From Osedax frankpressi (Eukaryota > Annelida > Polychaeta > Sabellida > Siboglinidae), in the NCBI GenBank assembly GCA_964035775.1, contig OZ038312.1, positions 24,671,638 to 24,735,637 of the forward strand: 64,000 bases of DNA, in the 5' to 3' direction. The position numbers were made by a program, and so were the translations under genes. A model generated the notes under the pieces. That model ran no database searches. It was not told the origin of the DNA and saw only the letters and a list, made by a program, of their open reading frames with translations. Each line of letters opens with the position of its first letter. Position 1 is the first letter of the stretch. Shown here piece after piece: positions 35,531 to 49,600 of this stretch.

Positions 35531-38500
35531 ATGGCAAAAACATGTGGTCCTAGGACTAATAATCCAAAAAAACATGGAATCAATAAATCAAAGCACAGTA
35601 TGAATCCAGGTAAAAAATAAAAATTCTTATATGATTAGTTATATTTTCAATATTTATTTAGTTAAAAATTAACACGTATTATCGCTCAAAATTTGTCTAG
35701 TTAATTTAACGTTTGTTGTAAATATGAATACTTTAATTGTAATTTACATTACGGATATAATGTTACAACAAATATATAACAAAAATAATAGTGTAAACAT
35801 ATTGAAAATATGAAAATTATGTATACCGATTTAGTTTATTTTCTATTTACATAATAGTAAACTTGTTTTATATTACTACTGTATTCTGAATGATTTCATA
35901 ATTTATTATTATAAAAATAGATTATATTTTTAATAGGATTGCATTGTTTTTGTTAATTTAATGATAACAAATATATTTAATACTAAAACGAATGAGTAAA
36001 TATATAGTTAATATATTATTATGCCTATTCTTCTTTTAACACTTTTCTAAAGATACTAGAGTGAACTGTACATCGACCATCTTTACCTCATTAGACAAGA
36101 AACATTGTAGAACTCCTGCTATTCTATTTTTTATATGTGTAATATTGGTGCAAGATTGTGTTACTACAAAGATTGTAATTGTGGTATATAATTGTTGCTT
36201 TCTATACAGGAATAATATTAACGATCGATACAATGAGTAATTATAATCACTCTTTCCTGAATATCAATAATTTAAGGCACTCACACTACCCTATCTACTC
36301 TAGTTTGTATACATGTATACTCATCAGTTATTTGTTTGACTTCAAAAAACAATCGCTGTTATTTTTTTGCCCTAACTTCTAATGTTCAATCACAATTGGC
36401 AGAATATTAATAAGTATTTACATGATTATATCATGCCCTAGTACTTATATAATTTATGGTCTATTTTAAAGATATAATAATATAGCTATCATGTTTGCAA
36501 TATTACAGATTTTTTTAATTATTGAATATTAGCTATATAATACAACATATATTATAATGATATTATTTTGAATATATAGACATCAAGACTAATAAATCAT
36601 ATTATATTTATTCATCATTTACCATTTATAGATATGGCCACTGGTAAAAATGGCATGCGCGATAGATCAACAGTGAAACGGCTTCAAATGTACAGGAACT
36701 ATAAACCGAAAAGGTTAGAAACTAATTTAAATGAATTAATAATATATCCATAATATTATTTCTGTAGAAATCATTATTTTGTTTTATAAAAACATATGTT
36801 TCTAGGGATGCCAAAGGTAAAATTATTCGACCAGCACCTTTCCAGTCTAAATTACCTCCTGGTACAGTAGCTAGGGTGGAGCCTAATAGAAGGTGGTTCG
36901 GTTGGTATTGTCTATTTGGATATTTAATTTATAAATGTATCATATCAATATTATTGAATTTACTTTTTAAGTTGATTTATAATGTTTATATTTACTTAAA
37001 ATAAATTCTCATTTATTGTTATAAAACCGTTTTTTATATAATTATAATATAAAATTGTATTTAATTGTAATGGCCTACTTTAAAAAGACTAAATTGAAAT
37101 TTAGGAAACACACGAGTTGTTACTCAGAATGCATTACAGACGTTTCAAGAGGAAATGAGTAAGGCAATTAATGACCCTTACAAAATGATCATCCGACAAA
37201 CAAAACTGCCAATCAGTTTATTAAATGAAACAGCTAAAGTTCGATTTATATTTTATTTTAGAAAGATCTACTATATTATTGAATGCGTAATTTATATTTA
37301 TATTTTCTTCTACCTTTTACTGATTTGTCACAAAACATTATTTTATATAATTCAGATGTTACAAAAATCTGACCCTATTCTGATTTTTAATCTTAGAACC
37401 TTCACATGCACCTAATATGACTTCAATTTAACCATCTTCTTCTCACCTCGCATGTAACTTTACTCATTGAATGCTAAAGTTAACATCTATGTAATAAGGC
37501 ATCGCATCTTGTTTTACCTGATCTCTGCCAGGTATCTGATGTAGTTCTCTATTCATACTTTTCATGACTTCTCTCTTAACTTCGCGCGCAGAACGCAAAA
37601 GTTCATATACTCGATACCGAAAGCTTCCACTCTACATTTGGACCAAAAGCTCAGAGAAAGAAGCCAACTCTAAAAAGCGGCGATATGGAGGTTGTCTAAA
37701 TAGATTGGCATGTTGTCTTCACTTATTTATTTCATACATTTGTTAAATTTATGATATTAACTCCGTTCAAATTCGAATAGTAATATTCTTTCTGCTAATC
37801 CTCTAAATCTCTAACTCGACGTTATTTGAAAGCATATCCTAGACACTTACTGCTTATCGCTTATCGCATGAAATCAATAACCTCAACTACAGACAATGAT
37901 GGAATCTGCGGGTACAGATGGCGCCACCTACAACGAACAAGCAGACGCAGACCGCGTTAAACCTCACGTCGACTCCCAGGTACCTGACAAGGACGCTACC
38001 CCAGAGATTGCGTTCCGTGCCGGCCAATCTAGGCGTATCTGGGGCGAACTCTACAAGGTATGTGCTTCCACCTAGTGTTCTAAAATGGACATACAACTCC
38101 ACTCATTTGTGTTGTTTTATGATGCGTTTCGTAAAACTCATTTTCATTTACTCCATATTCTTCATACCTCCCTCGTACCTACTTCACCATAGCAATTCTT
38201 CCATCCTTCGTACAGCATTCATTCCTATTCTTCATGCCTCGTGCGAACTACTTCTCAATACCATCTTCATCTCTTACCTCAACATTCTCACTCTATTCAC
38301 ATATTTTCACTCGTCATTTATACCATTTTCAATATCACTAATAAATTCTACTTCATCATTTCCGTACTTTTCACTTTGGCCAATACAATTAAACTCCGCA
38401 TTCCCTCTTTAATCCATATATTTTCCTCCATGCCAGGTGGTGGATTCGTCGGATGTAGTGATTCAGGTACTAGACGCGAGGGATCCTATGGGAACCCGTT

Positions 38501-41500
38501 GTGCGTATATCGAGAAGTATCTAAAGAAAGAAAAGGCCCACAAACATCTTTTCTTTATCCTCAATAAATGTGACTTAGTTCCAACCTGGGTAACGGTTAG
38601 TAAATGATGATTTGATAACACATTTTTGTTTATTATAGTAATAACATATTGATTCTTACCATCGTGTTGAGATGTATATTACACTATATGTCCTAATGTT
38701 AACATCGCGTATTAAGGTCAAAACCATTTTCTTACAGTTTTAGATCATGGTTACATGTCACACTTAGTGTAGGATTATGATTGTGTTGTAAAATAACAGA
38801 TACCTTTGTTCTAGAAGACTTGAAATCTTAAATTCTTAATCTTTGTTCTAGAAGACTTGAAATCTTAAATTCTTAATCTTTGTTCTAGAAGACTTAAATT
38901 CTTAATCTTTGTTCTAGAAGACTTAAAATCTTAATCTTTGTTCTAGAAGACTTGAAATCTTAAATTTTTAATCTTTCGCAAGAACAAATCTTTTTATAAA
39001 TTTGTTGTTAAAACCGATAAATAATTAATTATTTAACAAAAAAACTACCTGCATTGTTATCCGAACCGTAATTAGAAATAATGATTTGTAAATATCAAAT
39101 CTCTAAATATTCAAAAATCTAAGATTAGAACATATTTTAAATAAAAATATTTGAGATGTTAAATTTTACTACACTTGCCACTATTTACACTTATATACCT
39201 AGCCTTTAAATTTCATATTGTGTTGTTTCAGCAACGCTGGGTGACAATCTTATCGCAGGAATACCCGACACTAGCCTTCCACGCTAGTGTCACAAACTCT
39301 TTTGGTAAAGGAGCTCTGATTAACCTGCTACGACAATTTGCCAAGGTTTGTCTATATCCATATTTGAATGCATTTGTTATTACATGAGTTTTCATTGGTT
39401 AAAAATACTAATACTTGTAAATCTTAAACAATAAACTACCGATTATATCGGATTTATATCGGAGGATTCCAAGTTAAATTCATTTTAATATATTAAAATA
39501 TTTATTATTCAATGAATTTTGATTATTGTCACTATATGATTAATTAATATAATATCTATAAACTAAGGTTATATAACATTAATAATTTTAAATTCATCTT
39601 TTATTTATTTTGATTTATAAATGGAAGAAAATTATAAAAATTCAACAACTTTTTCTATTATTAATATTTTCTATATTTTTTTTTGAATATATTAAATATG
39701 TATCATTATGTACCAAATATACAACTTTATATATTATTACTTAAATATATTATAAATATTTATTCATTATTCCACTGATAATATAATTTAATAATTTTAT
39801 TATTTAATTACTAATGACAATGCGCTAATTTACACTGTCACCATTAGTTAGATGCAGAGAAAAAACAGATCAGTGTTAGTTTCATTGGTTACCCAAATGT
39901 CGGTAAATCATCCATCATCAACACTCTGAGGGCTAAGAAAGTATGCAAAGTGGCACCTATTGCAGGAGAAACCAAGGTCAATTTGGATAATCAGTATGTA
40001 GTGTATATTGTAGATAGTGTATTTAGTAGTGGGGGTAGATAGTAGTGGGGGTAGACACTAGTGGGGGTAGACAGTAGTGAGAGTGGACAGTAGTGGGGAT
40101 AGACTGTAGTGAGGGTAGACAGTAGTGGGGGTAAATAGTAGCGGGGGTAGACAGTAGCGGGAGTAGACAGTAGTGAGGGTGGACAGTAGTGGGGATAGAC
40201 TGTAGTGAGGGTAGACAGTAGTGGGGGTAAATAGTAGCGGGGGTAGACAGTAGCGGGAGTAGACAGTAGTGGGGGTAGACAGTAGTGGAGGTAGACACAA
40301 GTGGGGGTAGACAGTAGTGAGGGTGGACAGTAGTGGGGATAGACTGTAGTGAGGGTAGACAGTAGTGGGGGTAAACAGTAGTGGAGGTAGACACTAGTGG
40401 TGGTAGACAGTAGTGGGGTAGACAGTAGCGGGGGTAAATAGTAGCGGGGGTAGACAGTAGCGTGAGTAGACAGTAGTGGGGGTAGACAGTAGTGGAGGTA
40501 GACAGTATTGAGGAGAGATTAGTAGTGAGTGTAAAAATTAGTGAATTGAATTCTTATTATTTATATATATAAGTAATATAATATATATATAATAAGAAAA
40601 AACTCTATGTTTAGGTCTGGCAATATGTATCACTAATGAAGAGGATCTACCTCATTGATTGTCCCGGAGTTGTCTACCCATCTGGGGAGTCACAAACCGA
40701 AGTAGTACTTAAAGGAGTGGTTAGTATCGTAATTTCATTATACGACCTTATTACTCGAACCACTTGTATTTCTGACAAAAAATATAACCATTAGAATTTT
40801 CTGATGGGGAATGTAATAATAAATAAATAGTCTTATAAATTGTGTTAACCTTTTTTGCTTCAAAATCATGATGAGGAATGTTGACGAAAATATTGAAGGA
40901 TCTCAAATAAATTACTGAATTATTCCTAAATATAATTTTATATTGTATTCTATTAAAATATTAAGTAATATATATATTATGTTATTTAGATATTTAACTA
41001 TATATTACAAAATAATAGTAAATTATACAGAATTATTTTATTCAGTTAGTGTACATAATATCAATTTTGTAAAATTTATAATCTTTATATGTTTATTTAG
41101 ATAAAGATGTTATTCAATTTAAATAAAAGAAAAAATAATCCTTAATCTTAATGATAATTAAAGTAAAAACATATTTAAAATGGTATATAAATTGATCAAT
41201 AAAGTTGTTAGTCAAATAATTCACTATTTTAAAATATATGCAACTATATGCAATTATTATTTGTACAAAAAATAATACAACTTTTTAAAGTAGATATTAT
41301 AGTCCGTGGATTCTATATAAAGTAGATACAAACAAAGGGAGATGTCATGCTTTTTAAAATATATATGCTGTTTGTATCTAATTAGTTTTCTAAAGATCAA
41401 GTTGATGCATCTTCAGATAATTGGATGAATTCAGGGTCCCATTTATTATATATTACACATACTAAAAAATCAAACTATTTATTAATAAAAGTAGGGGTGA

Positions 41501-44500
41501 ATCTCGTAATCACGTAATCTCGTATTTCATTATCAAAGAGCAAAAGTTTTATAATGTTAAAAATAAATTCTGAAAATATTTTTTAAAATTACAATTTTTT
41601 TAGACAGATGAAGTTAATATGAAGGAATACATTGGTGCTATTATCTTATGATTTGGAATATAATCTGGAAGATATTCTAGTTTAAGTAGTGGCGATGATT
41701 TTACCTTCAATATTGTTAATGATTGTTATTGTTAATGCTAAATCTAAATACTCATCTAAGCCTCATCTGGTAGGTACAGCTGGGACAAATTCTAAATTTT
41801 TGTAAACAAATTGTTCTACCACATAAAAATATCAAACTTGCATTTGGTGATGGTAGAGTTAGTTGTAGATGGCGCATGGGAATAATATGGATCTTTGCAT
41901 GTTGTCTACTGATATAGCTGATATAATTGTTTCTTCAAACTTTCCATGTACTCGCTCGACCATTATACCTGGAATTATCGTAGACTCATTTATAGGAGAG
42001 GAATCAACAAATTTGACTAGTTCAGAAATTTTTATTTTTCATATATGCCAATTACCAATGATTATCTTTGTTATAAAATTATTCATAATATTATATTAGA
42101 GCACTTGACATCAGAGTTAAATAGTAATTAAGCTTTTCCACAAAAAAATTTAATGTAATGGGCCCTTGAATCATGGTTCACTTATCAGTACTCATAATGA
42201 TAATATTATTATCAATAGTCTGCCTACTGTGTATACAAGAAGGTCTACAGAAAGGAGATATATATACACAATTTAAATGTTTAAAATTCATATATTTATC
42301 TGCGTTTGTTATAATCATACTTTATTGGCGAATACAAAATATACCATAAATGTTTATCTTAAATGTTTAATATTAAATACATTATATTATTAGTTTTCAA
42401 GTTATAATCTATTTTATGGGCCATAGTAAAACAATAAATTTACTTGAAAGTCTAATTATATCTATGTTTGTCGAAACGATGTCCATCGCTATTGATGTCC
42501 CTATGCTTTCTCACCTTATATACTTACATCATCGATAGCTTGTGGAGTTTACAAGCCTAGTATAGAAATGGTCGATAATAAAATATCCCGGTTTGCGAAT
42601 CTACTGTTTATACTCTTATCTACTTATAAGTAAAATATTGGATGGAATTTATGGATTAGTGTATTGTAGTGATTTTCAGAAGAACAAATGTGAAAGTGTG
42701 CTTTACTCTAGCTTATTAAATTATCGGCCTATATTAAATGTATAATAGACATAGAGAGTTTGATTGTAGAATCAGAGTTCATATTTTGGATTCGGCCTTA
42801 TATTTATATAATAATAAATAATGTATTATAAACTAACTACTACCATCTAAGCCTCACAATCCCCACTCCCGGTTGTTTAATATCCTCTTACCCCTAGATC
42901 CGAGTGGAGAATGTCTCTTCACCCGAGGACTACATCAGTGCGGTTCTGGATCGTGTCAGACCCGCTTACCTGGAGAAAACCTACGGCTTGAAGAGTTGGA
43001 GTTCTCCTGAGGACTTTGTGGAACAAATCGCTCACAAATCTGGACGTCTGCTTAAGGTCTCTCCCATTATAAAGTACTCTACAATATATTGCTAAGCATA
43101 GATCCACGTATTACTCTATGAATTCGTTATTAGTATCATTACAATTAAAGGTGCTTTTACATTTAGCGAAATAGACGTCATCAAATGGACAGCGAAATCA
43201 TAAAATATAATTTTGATAGATTCAAACTCCAATTAGAAATCTTTTAACTCAATCATAATGACAATGATTGATAACAAAATCAAAATCTATCATGTTTGCT
43301 TTTTTCCATGGAAATCGAAGAAGATTTAAGAAATTCTAAATATAATCAAAGATTTTCAAAAATATTAAAATATGTCGCTGGTAATATCCATTTTCAAAAT
43401 ATTAAAAAAAATTAATGATAATAATATCTTCTTAATTAGTTATTACGAATATAATATGATATTATGGGGTCTTAAAAATAATGATTATCATAATAGATAA
43501 TATAAGAAATATAATATAAAATATAATAATGTGATTTAAAATGTAATTGAAATATAAATGGAATTATAAATAAAGTAAATAACTTTATTTTTGTTTTGGT
43601 TCACAGAGGTTATATGTCATTGTTTTTATTTATAAATTTCGTATCCGAATGCTCCGTAGAATCTACGTCGAAATGTAATAATTCCCATTCAATTCGCTTT
43701 TAATTTAGTTTTTGACTTCATCTCGCTAGGTGTAAAAGCATCTTTACACATCAAAATTATTGTCTTATTAGGAAAGGAGCTGAAGTAATATTACATTTTA
43801 TAACTCTTTTGTTATGTAATCACAATACAGATTAAAAGCATAACTGGGTAACTTTAATTTAGTAAATCGGAAGAAAATTCCTTAACAGGGTGGAAATCCT
43901 GATATAAGCATGGTGTCGCGGGCAATACTGAATGATTGGCAAAGGGGTAAACTACCTTATTTCATTAAACCCCCGAATAAACCAGAAGAGCCTGAAAAGA
44001 AGAATAAGACCATATTTACCGCAAAGACAATAGAAGATGAAGATACTGATAATGTGAAACAGGTTTACAATCGATGACTAATTAGTAAAACCTTGATGAT
44101 CTGTTTAGGGAGCCAAAGTACATTTATAATCAATAATCCCAATGTTCATTACATAATTGAAATGCAACCAACTGTAATATACTATAATATACAACAACTT
44201 TAACCATCCCATACCCCCTCTCACTATCTCTATATACTTTCTTAACATCCCCTCGATTCTAATCTACTTACACTTCTAATCAACTCCCTTTAATCAGCTT
44301 CTATAACCATTAATCACCTCACATCTTATCCTCAACTACATATCGCATCACCCTTACTAGCATCCCCCTATCATTTGCCCACCTCACATTCTCCCAGCTG
44401 CCAGTGGTGGTTCAGGACCTCAGTAAAATTGTCGTGACTGCAGACTTTACAGTATCCGACGATATTAAATCATTGGAGCCACAGACTGAGGTCGCCATGC

Positions 44501-45855
44501 AAGAAGGACTAGTGGGTCTGTTGATAATGTTAATTCAGTTTCCTTACAATACAATTTACTACGATTGGAGACGTTTATGAATTAACTCGACCAAATTATT
44601 ACTAATTCGCTTATATTGTTAATTTATAAATTGAGGAGTTGTATCTAGTTTATTATACAGCATTTATGTTTAATGTTGAAGCATCATTACAAATATCCAA
44701 ATGGGATCACTACATTCTTATCTTCTATCCAATCGTGCAGCCAACTTACACTTATTACATGTATTTTATTAAAGTAATATTTTAAGTAAAGCCAACCTAC
44801 ATCCATCAGATGAGGATGAAGATGATGATGAGGACGAAGAGAACGATGCTGATATGGGAGAGACGGAGAATCCAGAAGAAAACGATAATATAAAGGATGA
44901 AGATGTAAAGGATGAAGAGAAGCCAGACGAGGAGGAGTCGAAATCTAAACTTTCTAATAAACGATCCCGACGAACAGACACTTCAGGTAAACCTCAGATA
45001 TCCAACCAAGAGCTTATGAGACAATGTGAAGAGGCAGCCGGTTGCGCTCTCTCGAAGAAGGAGAAAAGAAAGATCAAGGTTCAACTACGCTTGCAGGAGA
45101 AGGCAAAACTGTTCCGACCAACCAGCAATGTAACCTCTGCGGGAGTGAAATATACCACAACCGAAACTGGAGGATTTATTCTCTCCAAAGCAAAGAAAGG
45201 TTTGCTAAAGATTCAGCCATTTAATTGTACTAATTTTTAGTCTACATTTTCCCATTTCCCTTATGCTCCCAATCTTCCATGCTATAACTTGACCACGCTA
45301 ACCCTATTCTCCATTGTTTCACCTGTAGCCAAGATCGAACCGAAGAAAAGCAAGCACAAGAAATTGTCACGTAAACAACGAGGTCTCAGGGAGGAAGCCG
45401 AGGGCAAAGGTCATGTCGAAGCCGCTCCCACTGGTAAACAGGTTTATTATGCCCCACGTGGTGGCTGAAATATATATTTCCAAACCTATTCTCAGATAAA
45501 TCTGCTCTCATTGGATTCTATAATAACTCAATGGAAATAATGCAATTCTATAATTCACTATAAAACTTAAGCTAGTTAAACCTTATTTATAATTCATAAC
45601 TTTATGCTAAAGCTATCAATTCTAGTAATTCTAGTGACTTATTAACATAACATTAAACAGAGGCAACTACAATTATTCCTCAAACTCCTCTTTACAACCT
45701 GTCTTCTACATATATTTGTCTTCTCTACAATATTTCAGTTTGTAATCGATATTTTGACCCCACAGAAACGTAAGATCTACGAGGCGAACAAAGTGAAAAA
45801 GATTGGTGAGCATTTCTATGATGAAGCAAATGTAAAAAACAGAAGAAACAGATAA
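35531..45855 (+). CDS. GNL2: Nucleolar GTP-binding protein 2 (NOG2/Ngp1)
   Basis: Sixteen exons: 35531-35609, 36632-36713, 36806-36900, 37105-37238, 37592-37690, 37893-38057, 38437-38589, 39232-39345, 39848-39976, 40615-40719, 42898-43056, 43889-44062, 44398-44515, 44792-45199, 45329-45441, 45766-45855. Phases agree throughout and yield 738 aa (human 731). The N-terminal NGP1 domain (about 27-165) has [10 protein letters not shown] and [14 protein letters not shown]. The GTPase is circularly permuted, as the family requires: G4 NKCD (261-264), G1 GYPNVGKSS (321-329), G2 PIAGET (344-349), G3 DCPG (365-368). An acidic D/E tract follows at about 540-580, then a basic tail ending in NVKNRRNR, like the human C-terminus. 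The protein acts in late nucleolar/nuclear assembly of the 60S subunit. The exon 13 end (44515, GTCTGT) was chosen because it alone keeps phase with exon 14. The exon 4 donor GTTCGA is weak. A poly(A) signal AATAAA is at 45863. Confidence 0.95.
38804..38970. repeat. 37-bp tandem repeat in GNL2 intron 7
   Basis: About five copies of a 37-bp unit with core TTCTAGAAGACTTGAAATC. Some copies have lost 7-8 bp inside. Confidence 0.9.
40017..40510. repeat. 16-bp minisatellite in GNL2 intron 9
   Basis: About 30 units of GTAGACAGTAGTGGGG, with GGGG/GAGG and TAGTG/TAGCG variants. It starts about 40 nt after the exon 9 donor (39977) and ends about 100 nt before the exon 10 acceptor. The minus strand is open (P/T/Y repeats), which is a by-product of the unit. 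Confidence 0.95.
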
Positions 45856-46638
45856 TTTCAATAATAAAAACAGTATTTCTACATAAATACATTGAATCAG
45901 ATATTTAAGCAATTAAGATCCACCATTTAGTTCATCTATTGATATACTTTAATGAATTGTATATATAACAATTATATTTTATTTATTTTATATAATTGAT
46001 TATAAATATAGGGGTCAACAATTTTGTTTAATATTTTGTTTGACAAACAGTTTTTATCATTATATTTAATATTCAAATTAATTGTACTTAGACAACATAT
46101 ATATTTAATAAATATTATTTATTCAATAAACAAAATACTCTTAAATGTAGTTATATATTTATTAATAAAAATTCATAAAATGTATTGCCAATTATATCCC
46201 ACAAACATGTAAATATCAGCATATAGTAGTAACATTTTGTGATCAAAAGTATTTATGTTTGAAAGAGAGGGAATTAAGTTTATAATTTTATGAAATTGTG
46301 ACAACAAATAAAACATTCTAATCATTAATTATATAGGAAAGTTTATTATTTATTTTAAAGATATAAGAAATTTGTTCAAGTTTCAAATTTCGTATCTGAA
46401 ATAACTTTAGTTTAGTACTAGAATGATATTTACATTTATACTTAATATTTAATCTCAATTCTCTAATGCCACTGTATGAGAAGATAAATATAATCTATTG
46501 CATAATAGCTAATACTAATATAAATATTTAAAATGTTCATTTAATATATAAATACATTAAAGAGTAAATTCTGTAATATGAAAATGAAAGATATTTTAAA
46601 AAGTATCTAATTATTTATTTTTAAAAAAACGACACTTA
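45856..46638. other. Convergent 3' ends of GNL2 and SKI8
   Basis: A 783-bp spacer between two stop codons facing each other. AATAAA for GNL2 lies at 45863-45868, only 8 nt after the stop. A matching minus-strand AATAAA for SKI8 lies at 46614-46619, 20 nt after its stop. Short 3' UTRs are likely. No other coding segment was seen. Confidence 0.65.
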
Positions 46639-49600
46639 TTAATTTGTAGGTACATCATAAACGTGTAAAGACTTGTCTTCTGATACAGTGAAGATACTGG
46701 TACCAGTAGCATTGTACCTAGCAGACCAAACCTGAGTGATGTGAATTTGTAAATTATCTTATTATTATTATGTCCAGTGATTTACTGTAAAATAACTAAG
46801 CAAAGTAAGCAGATTTTAAAAATTTAAACAAGGAATATTTTATCTACTCTATTTTAATTAATCTTTCATTCAAGCAAACTTCTATAATTGATTTACGGAC
46901 TGATTTCTATAATAGAAAACAAACAACATTTTAATGATTGCAGTTAATAAATATAAGTAGATATGAATACTAACATGTATTTTATACTCAATTTGACAAC
47001 GTATTAAGGAATATATTAATGAAGTCGCTGATTAACTTACTAATAACTCACTAATAAGCTCACTAATGAACTTCATGATTAACTCTCTAATATACTCACT
47101 TATTATCTCACTAATTAACTCATAGATTAAATAAGAAAATAAATCACTAATTAACCTACTGATTACTCACTTATGAACACACCAATTAACTCAATGATTA
47201 ACTAATTAATGAACTCACTATTAACTCACTAATGATCTCACTTATTAATATACTCACTTATTATCTCACTAATGAACTCACTAAGTAACTCACATATTAA
47301 CTAAGAAAATAACTTGCTATTGAACTCACTTTTTAATTCACAAATAAACCTACTAATTAACTCATTAATGAGCTTACTAATTACTTCATCAATGATCTCA
47401 CTAATGAATTAACTAATTAACTCACTAATTAATTCACCAATTAACTCAATAATTAATTCGCTGATTAACTATGTAATGAATTCAATGATTAACTCACTAA
47501 TGAACTAATTGATTAACTCACTGTTATAACTCATTAATAAACTTACCATTTGACTCACTAATGAAATTATTGAATTTAAATCACAAATGAACTCACTTAT
47601 TAAATCATCTTATCACACAAATGAACTATCTGATTAATGAACTGATAAACTCATTAATTAATCCATTAATGAATTCAATATTTAACTAATTAATGAACTA
47701 TCTGATTAATGAACTGATTAACTCATTAATTAATCCACTAATGAATTCAATATTTAACTAATTAATGAACTATCTGATTAATGAACTGATTAACTCATTA
47801 ATTAATCCACTAATGAATTCAATATTTAACAAATTAATGAACTATCTGATTAATGAACTGATTAACTCATTAATTAATCCACTAATGAATTCAATATTTA
47901 ACTAATTAATGAACTATCTGATTAATGAACTGATCAACTCATTAATTAATCCACTAATGAATTCAATATTTAACAAATTAATGAATATTTTGATTACCTG
48001 ATCAGTATGGTCGTCAAAAGTTTCGAGACAAGTTCTTTGACCCGCATCCCAAATCTTAACTGTCTTGTCGGAAGAGCTGTCAGCATCGAGTTGCAGTGTT
48101 AAAGAGAAACTTAAACATCCTCTAAACTCAATACTATATAGATGTAGATGTAGATCCTTGCTAGGTGGAAATGACTTTTAACTCTTAATGAAAAAAAGAA
48201 TATAATTAATTTTCCATTTCACTGAATGAAATTAATCGTCAGTGGCAATATGTTACATAAGAAACAGACCAGGATACGAAGCGGGAGTTATCCGGAGCAA
48301 AGTCCACATTCAATACCCATGAAGCGTGACCGGAGAGGGTACCGGCGAGGTTTGCATGTTGTCTGAAGGTTAGAGTAGGAGTAGGACAGAGGTTAGAGGT
48401 AGTGTAGAAGGGGTTAGTATATGATTAGAAATAGAAGTGGAGGTGTGGTAGGCGAAGGTGATAGTTGATGATTACTGTTAAGATTAGGTCAGAGGTAGAA
48501 GTTAGTAACAAAATAGGGTTAGGGATAAGAAAAGGTTGCAATTAGGTCAAGGATGAAATACAGTGGTAATAAAGTGTTGCGTTGGTTTGATGGATAGGAA
48601 TAGCTAGGAGTTTGGAATGAATTATGAATGATGTTTGGTTGCTGGTAAATTATGAAAAGTAAAATAGCGAAAGTAGCAAGAAATGAAGGAGAGTTTGAAG
48701 ATTGGAGTAGTGAGAATTGTAATCAATGCAAGTTTATCAAAATCCACCTCACTACCACCTAACTACCATCTCACTACCACCTCACTACTACCTCACTACC
48801 ACCTCACTACTACCTCACTACCACCTCACTACCATCTCACTACCATCTCAATACCACCTCACTACCATCTCACTACCATCTCACTACTACCTCACTACCA
48901 TCTCACCACCATCTCACTACCACCTCACTACCATCTCACCACCACCTCACTACCATCTCACTACCATCTCACTACCACCTCACTACCACCTCACTACCAC
49001 CTCACTACCATCTCACTACCACCTCACTACCACTTCACTACCATCTCACTATCACCTCACTACCATCTCACTACCATCTCACTACCACCTCACTACCATC
49101 TCACTACCATCTCACTACCATCTCATTACCATCTCACTACCACCTCACTACCATCTCACTACCACCTCACTACCATCTCACTACCACCTCACTACCACCT
49201 CACTACCACTTCACTACCATCTCACCATCACCTCACTACCACCTCACTACCACCTCACTACCACCTCACTACCATCTCACTACCACCTCACTACCACCTC
49301 ACTACCACCTCACTACCACCTCACTACCACCTCACTACCACTTCACTACCATCTCACCATCACCTCACTACCACCTCACTACCACCTCACTACCATCTCA
49401 CTACCATCTCACTACCACCTCACTACCATCTCACTACCATCTCACTACCACCTCACTACCACCTCACTACCACCTCACTACCACCTCACTACCACTTCAC
49501 TACCATCTCACTATCACCTCACTACCATCTCACTACCACCTCACTACCATCTCACTACCATCTCACTACCATCTCATTACCATCTCACTACCATCTCACT

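Noticed and set aside
37918-38412. A 164-codon plus-strand frame
   Set aside because: It overlaps GNL2 exon 6 in another frame and runs on into the intron. The GNL2 frame matches the family exactly.
45042-45224. A frame with a C-x-x-C pair (CNLCGSE)
   Set aside because: It is an alternative frame of GNL2 exon 14. The other frame joins in phase with both neighbouring exons.
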